Of a stretch of 64,000 nt of DNA, positions 59,201-64,000 are shown one piece after another. The notes beneath the pieces are model-generated. The model saw nothing but the letters and a program-made list of their open reading frames with translations, was not told where the DNA came from and searched no databases. Within the stretch, counting starts at the first letter, position 1. The number at the start of each line of letters is the position of its first letter. Source of the stretch: Desmodus rotundus (lineage: Eukaryota > Chordata > Mammalia > Chiroptera > Phyllostomidae); assembly GCF_022682495.2 (NCBI RefSeq), contig NC_071391.1, forward strand, positions 10,949,680-11,013,679, written 5' to 3'. Both the position numbers and the translations under genes were made by a program.

Positions 59201-60275
59201 TATCATCCATATTCCAGGATATAAAATAAAAAGATATTTATTAATGTTAGAATTGGAATGTGGATGTAGGAAAAAGCAGGGATTTATGCTGGGTGACAGC
59301 TTCCTTGGGAGCTTCTCAGCTGTAATCTGAAACCAGTCCCCAGTAGGCTGAGGACAAGAAGAGACCTAAGAAAAAGGCAGAGCACTCCAGTTTGGTGGGT
59401 GGTAGGTTTAATAAACCAGGGAACTCACTTAGGAGGCTTTTATTGGGCAGTGGCAAGAAGAGTAGATTTCTACATCCACCCCACAAAACTTCTCCATTTA
59501 TATACAGGTCCTGCCTGGGTGTAGTCACACACACAGGGCCTTAAGTAGGTTTAGCTATGTGCCCAGTTCAGATGGTCTCATTACCACATCACTATCTCAA
59601 GGCTGTGTCCTTGAGCAGCTTCTAGTGCTAGGAAGGCAAGAGGACTGGACATCCAAGCACAGAGGAGGGAATGGGGAGCCTTCCATTGCCAAGGTCCAGC
59701 TCCCATGTTCAAACCAGCAGTCATATCTTCCTGATGACCCTCCCTAGCTCAGTAGTGTTCTACTCAGGACTGTTCTGTACCAGTATTGAGCCAGAATGTC
59801 ATCCAGGTTCCTTCTAATTCAAGCTTCTATTATTTTCTGCCTGAAAATATTGTGTTTCTGAGTATGTTGAGATCTCCAGGGGTAAACATTAAATTTATTT
59901 GTTTCTTAGGAGGGGGAGATGAGGCAAGGGATTCTCGATCTCTCTATCTATGATGTTTTAATCTAGAAACAAAATTTTTCTTTTATTCAGAAGTTTACTT
60001 CTTAAGAGAAAGTTCTTCCAAATAAATGATTTTTTCTTCTTCTTAACTTTAGACGCCAGCATCATAGGAGCTAGCATATTGTGAAACTGAGAAAAAGTAA
60101 AAGAAAGTTGGTTTTAATCAATGATATCTGATGCATGGTGTTTTCTGTGCTCATTTTATGTCTGTGATATTCACACACACAATAAGATGAACACTTACAG
60201 TATTTTTGAGAGTGTAGGGAACCTTGGATATGCTTTTACTAGGGGTGATTTCACATATCACTACATCAAAAAAAT
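59201..60275. other. Unit 3 distal non-coding DNA
   Basis: Nearly identical to 45511-46590. It includes the possible minus-strand LTR-like stretch. No gene. Confidence 0.5.
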
Positions 60276-61344
60276 AGAAACCTGGCTACCCATGGAGCTC
60301 TGATGCTGTGACCATAAAATTAAATTTCAGGTGAACAAAGCAAAGTAGAGAAGAAAAGTCAATCGGTCTGGGTTGGGTCAGGTGCCAAGGGAGAACCACC
60401 AGTACATCCATGTTATCTATATGTCCACAGTGTCCACATCGCTGTAAATTATTGTTCCCATTGAAAAATAAATCACAAGGCTCCGAATTGGAAAATGACT
60501 GGTCCAAGTTCAACAAAAGTTAATTAATCTTCCAATGGTTTTCAGATTCCAAACTTTCTTACTATACCAGTGTACTAGTTTATTTTATATGTTGTAAACA
60601 AAAAAATTAATATTTCTCCAAAGTTAAAAATGAAGATATTCAGGCATAAGTTAAAACAAATAAGAAATCCTATGGCTTCATGTGTCTTGGGAAATCTGAC
60701 TCCCTGGTGATATTGGGGAGTGGAAAATATTATGTCCTTAGTGAGCTTAGGATGTGCAAAAGAATAAAACAGTGGTGATAGTTTCTAGTCTGAGTGTTTT
60801 GTGCTACAAATAATTGAACCATAGGGATTTGATCCTTCTGTGATAATTCTGTTATAAGCTCTTTAGGTTCTTCCTTTCCATGCTGTCATTGGGAAGTCAC
60901 TCTTCTTTCACAGGTAGGATTAGCTGTTGTGAAGTATATTTTGGGATCTAGAAAGAGATATTTTAATCAATAAAAATAGCTGGCCCAAATATACTGTGAT
61001 GAATTAGCAAATGTCTTGATTTACACTCTATTATTCTTCTCAGAGTACAAGTGTTTATTAATGTAGCACAAAGTAGTATTTATGAGACAGGAACCAAAGA
61101 GAACAGCCATCCCACCCATAACCATCAGTTGCCTCCATTTGAGAAGGCACTGAGGCTATAGCTGCAGATTAGATAAACTTGTCTCCAAGGACCTCATACT
61201 TTATGTCATCTTGTTTTAGGCTAGACCTGGACTTTTCACCAAATAATAACTGTGGCTACAACTTAGGAAGGGCTCACTCTAAGACAGGCATATTTTTAAA
61301 AGTTTACCTTGGTTAAGTCCCTGACATGGAGGGAATTGCTATTA

Positions 61345-61425
61345 ATAACCAAATCTTATGCATGAGGAATCTTAGGCACAGAGAGATGAATAACTTGCCC
61401 AAGCCCCACAGACAGTAATTAGAGG
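61345..61425 (-). mobile_element. MIR fragment (shared with 7060-7160)
   Basis: GCATGAGGAATCTTAGGCAC then AGAGAGATGAATAACTTGCC is the reverse complement of the MIR core and better preserved than the copy at 7.1 kb. Confidence 0.7.
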
Positions 61426-63039
61426 ATAAAAGATATCCACACAAGAAGTCTCAGAGCATACTCCCAGTAACTGTTACATACTCTGCCCACTTTCGGTAAC
61501 TAGCCATGCTTATTCTCTCTTGATTCATGGGTAAAATAAAGGGATGGTATAAATAATCTTTCCATTTTAGTTCATTCTGAGTTAGCAATGCTATTCTTTA
61601 TAATTATAAGCATCCAGCCATATGATGTTCTGTACCCACTTCACAGGCAGTGGGTCACTTTTAGCTTTATAATCTATATTATTTAAAATGACTAAAATAC
61701 ATTTCATGAAGAAACTTTCTCTAAATTAATTTTTCCACTTTAAGTTGAACTGTGACCCCATGCCCAGGAGACAGCATTCTTGTGAAAGCTAAAGACCAAC
61801 CTTTAGACTCTTTGGGTGACAGTGGCAGCCCATTACATGAGAGAGCCTCAGAGTGAGGGTGAATGTCAAGAGTGCAAACCTCGGGGGTTCCCAGAGCCAC
61901 TCTGTCCACTCCAAGTACTTCTCGCTGAGTTTTCCTTGCTTAAATCATGGAGGATGTGTTCTGTTTCTTTAAAGCAAGGTTATTACCATGAAGCAATTAA
62001 TCAGCTGGCTAATATGGAAAGTTTTGTCTGCATTGCCTCCTTTTCTCACAAGAAAACTGAATGACATATTAATTGTTTTGACTCTTGGTTAACATTTCAA
62101 TAAATAAATATTTACTACAATACAATCTGAGCACAAAAAAGTCCTTGTCTGTTATGGCTATAACTATAATCTTATGAACCTAGAAAAAAACCTGCAAAAT
62201 GATTATAATTTTGCTGATTTAGGTGATTTGTCTTATATTTTATTACCCTTGTCAATAAGTGCAAAGTCCTCAAGTGCAGAATGGGGATGCCACAATCGAC
62301 AAGAACGCTGGAGTGGTGCATTTACAAAGTGCCTTAGACAGTGAGCTGTGTTCATCCTTGGCACTGTAGCTATTATTGAAATTCAGTATCACACAGACAT
62401 AGCTGTGCAGGTGTTGTTGACAGAGGACATAGATTTTTCTATGATGGTCTTTGCGGTCACTTTTATCCCGAACACATGTTGCGAGGTGGCACTTCATGGT
62501 ATCTTAGATAGTCTCTCAGTCGTATGGGTTGTATGATTATTTTTTCAGTGTGACCTTTTAGATGTTTTAAAGAATTTCGATGGAATTCACATAGAGTTTG
62601 TCTCAATTTCTCAAGAGTTAAAATGAAGTAGAGTTACAATAAAATTATTATGATCTGGGAAAATATTTGTCTACCATTTTTTCCATTATCCTATTGTATT
62701 TTTTTCATTATTAATGTATTAAAGCTCACCCCAGGGAGTTTTAGTACATTATTTACTCCTAATTGCTATAGCCATGAACATTTAATAGCACTGATAGGTG
62801 TATGTGTATATCTCCATATACATGTATATGTATATTTTTATGTACTACAGGCATGTCTGGTTTTTTTCAACAAAAATCTAGATTTATTTTTGTATTGCAT
62901 GAACTGATTTTTGCTCTTTGGGCAATTATATACAAAGCAAAGGAGATTCAGAGCTGAGTCTTAAAAGATGAGCAAAATAGAACTGGAGACATGGAAATAA
63001 AGAACAAACTCACAGCGATCAGAAGGGAGGGAGGTGGGG

Positions 63040-63218
63040 AATAACGGGGGAAAGATAGGGGAGGGACAAGTCAAAGAACACGAATAGATGCCTCATGGCC
63101 ATGGATGATGGGGTGGGGATTGACTGTGGGAGTGGGTTTGAGGGGCAGGGGGCAGGGCAGGGAGAGCAATAGGAAAAAAGGCAGGACAACTGTAACTGAA
63201 CAGCAATAAAAAAAAGTT
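63040..63218 (+). mobile_element. L1 3' end, sense
   Basis: G-rich 3' UTR text ends GACAACTGTAACTGAACAGC followed by AATAAAAAAAAG. Severely 5'-truncated. Absent from the paralogous segment at 7.2 kb. Confidence 0.75.
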
Positions 63219-63531
63219 AAGATTTGGTGATAAGATGGACACCTGAGGAAGATGACAGTGGGGTCAAAGGACATGCACTGCAGGGAGAGGGGACATCTTG
63301 GAACACAGTGGAGTTTAGAGGGCAGGTAGACAGACCCCAGTTCTGTAAGGCTGTGAGCCATTCATCAGTCCCACTGCAGTAAGTCCATTCAGCTGTAAAA
63401 AACAGGTGGGTTTCAATAATGATGCTTTACGTACCACATCAGTAGGTATAGAGAAGATAAATGAGATTCCGATTTATCCTCTGGAGAAAAGCAATGTTTA
63501 AGAAGGTTGCAAATGCACAAATGTGATGAAC

Positions 63532-64000
63532 AGTTGCAGAAAAGATAAAGCATTTTCAATTATGAATAGATTTGCAGTAAAGCATTTAACAAGATGGCTA
63601 CCTTTATGTAAAGAAACTCTAACTTATTTTAGATATTTAAAACATCATTGCATGATCACTGGGCTACTTCTTTAAGCCACTTGCATTTACAAGTTTGAGA
63701 GAAGAGGAGGAAGTATCAGAGGATAATGGATGAATGAGGACAGGCATGAGTCTCTGTTTCCTTGATTTAGACCTCCTCCGAAGCCAAGCAAACCCAATGT
63801 CGAAGAACTCCACAGTGGTGACCGAGTTCATTCTCCTGGGCCTGACAGACAGAGCAGAGCTGCAGCCTGTCCTTTTTGTGGTGTTCCTGGCCATCTACCT
63901 GACCACAGTGGTTGGCAATGTGAGCATGATCCTGTTAATCAGGAGTGACTCGAGACTTCACACTCCAATGTACTTCTTCCTCAGCCACCTCTCCTTCCTA
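63532..64000 (+). repeat. High-identity tract shared with 7419-7900
   Basis: See the tract at 7419. The edge is abrupt: upstream sequence is only moderately similar, while from GTTGCAGAAAAGATAAAG onward the two copies are about 99% identical. Confidence 0.9.
63797..64000 (+). CDS. Olfactory receptor, OR5M-like, second copy, cut by window end
   Basis: The first 68 codons of an OR nearly identical to the gene at 7679. It covers the N-terminus with an N4-S-T glycosylation site, TM1 and the [15 protein letters not shown] start of TM2. It lacks one of the two lysine codons after MS and has one synonymous change (AAT for AAC). No stop or frameshift is seen. Whether the rest is intact cannot be judged from this window. 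Confidence 0.9.
   Translation, partial: MSKNSTVVTEFILLGLTDRAELQPVLFVVFLAIYLTTVVGNVSMILLIRSDSRLHTPMYFFLSHLSFL

Larger units (their letters stand above)
50862..60275 (+). repeat. Tandem segmental duplication, unit 3 (9.4 kb, right-truncated)
   Basis: Third copy, aligned with unit 2 to about 46590. After about 60275 it diverges into DNA paralogous to the upstream region of the OR5M-like gene at 7679. It contains OR copy C and the second tRNA-Gly half. Confidence 0.9.
60276..63531 (+). repeat. Paralogue of 6085-7418 with extra insertions
   Basis: About 60411-61440 aligns with about 6110-7150 at moderate identity and keeps the shared MIR (61345-61425). About 61440-63240 has no counterpart; it contains an L1 3' end and otherwise unrecognised AT-rich DNA. 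Alignment resumes at about 63250. No gene is seen. Confidence 0.7.

Noticed and set aside
1..64000. CRISPR array, operon, phage or integrated bacterial system
   Set aside because: No regularly spaced direct repeats with unique spacers, no clustered bacterial-type genes. All long frames are olfactory receptors or retroposon fragments.

Overview
This is mammalian genomic DNA, almost certainly from a bat. It is AT-rich, with no operons, sparse coding, and single-exon chemosensory genes set in dense retroposon debris. The short interspersed repeats have the tRNA-derived structure of the bat Ves SINE family. L1, L2 and MIR remnants fill much of the rest. The coding content is a class II olfactory receptor (OR) cluster. 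Its members match the OR5AP/OR5M neighbourhood that I recall from human chromosome 11q12.

Layout: 1-8.6 kb holds two intact ORs, an OR5AP2-like gene (1588-2526) and an OR5M-like gene (7679-8617). From 8.6 to 17.9 kb there is non-coding DNA with old repeats. An OR5M11 orthologue lies at 17924-18898. From 20.7 to 24.4 kb there is a broken OR on the opposite strand, an L1 carrying a nested solo LTR, and a 5'-truncated L1. From 24.27 to 60.28 kb a block is present three times in tandem. Each unit carries one OR5M1/OR5M10-type gene (27183-28130, 38798-39745, 53730-54677). From 60.28 kb to the end the sequence is a second copy of the upstream region of the 7.7 kb gene, and the window closes inside a second copy of that gene (63797 to beyond 64000).

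All intact genes are on the + strand and encode seven-transmembrane odorant receptors expected to signal through G-olf in olfactory neurons. They are expressed singly per neuron rather than as a pathway, so the relationship between them is evolutionary (birth, conversion, decay), not functional partnership. The evolutionary record is unusually readable. Chimeric L1s mark both internal unit junctions. Gene-conversion-like tracts have sharp edges. One unit has a 2.65 kb deletion, another a 1.23 kb unclassified insertion with an internal tandem array. The middle gene has lost the arginine of the DRY motif. A truncated tRNA-Gly 5' half was inserted before the last duplication.

I found no CRISPR array, mobile genetic island or multi-gene enzyme system. 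The candidates for novelty are the unclassified insertion, the tRNA half, the conversion tracts and the DHY receptor. All identities are by eye and from memory of family sequences; no database search was run.
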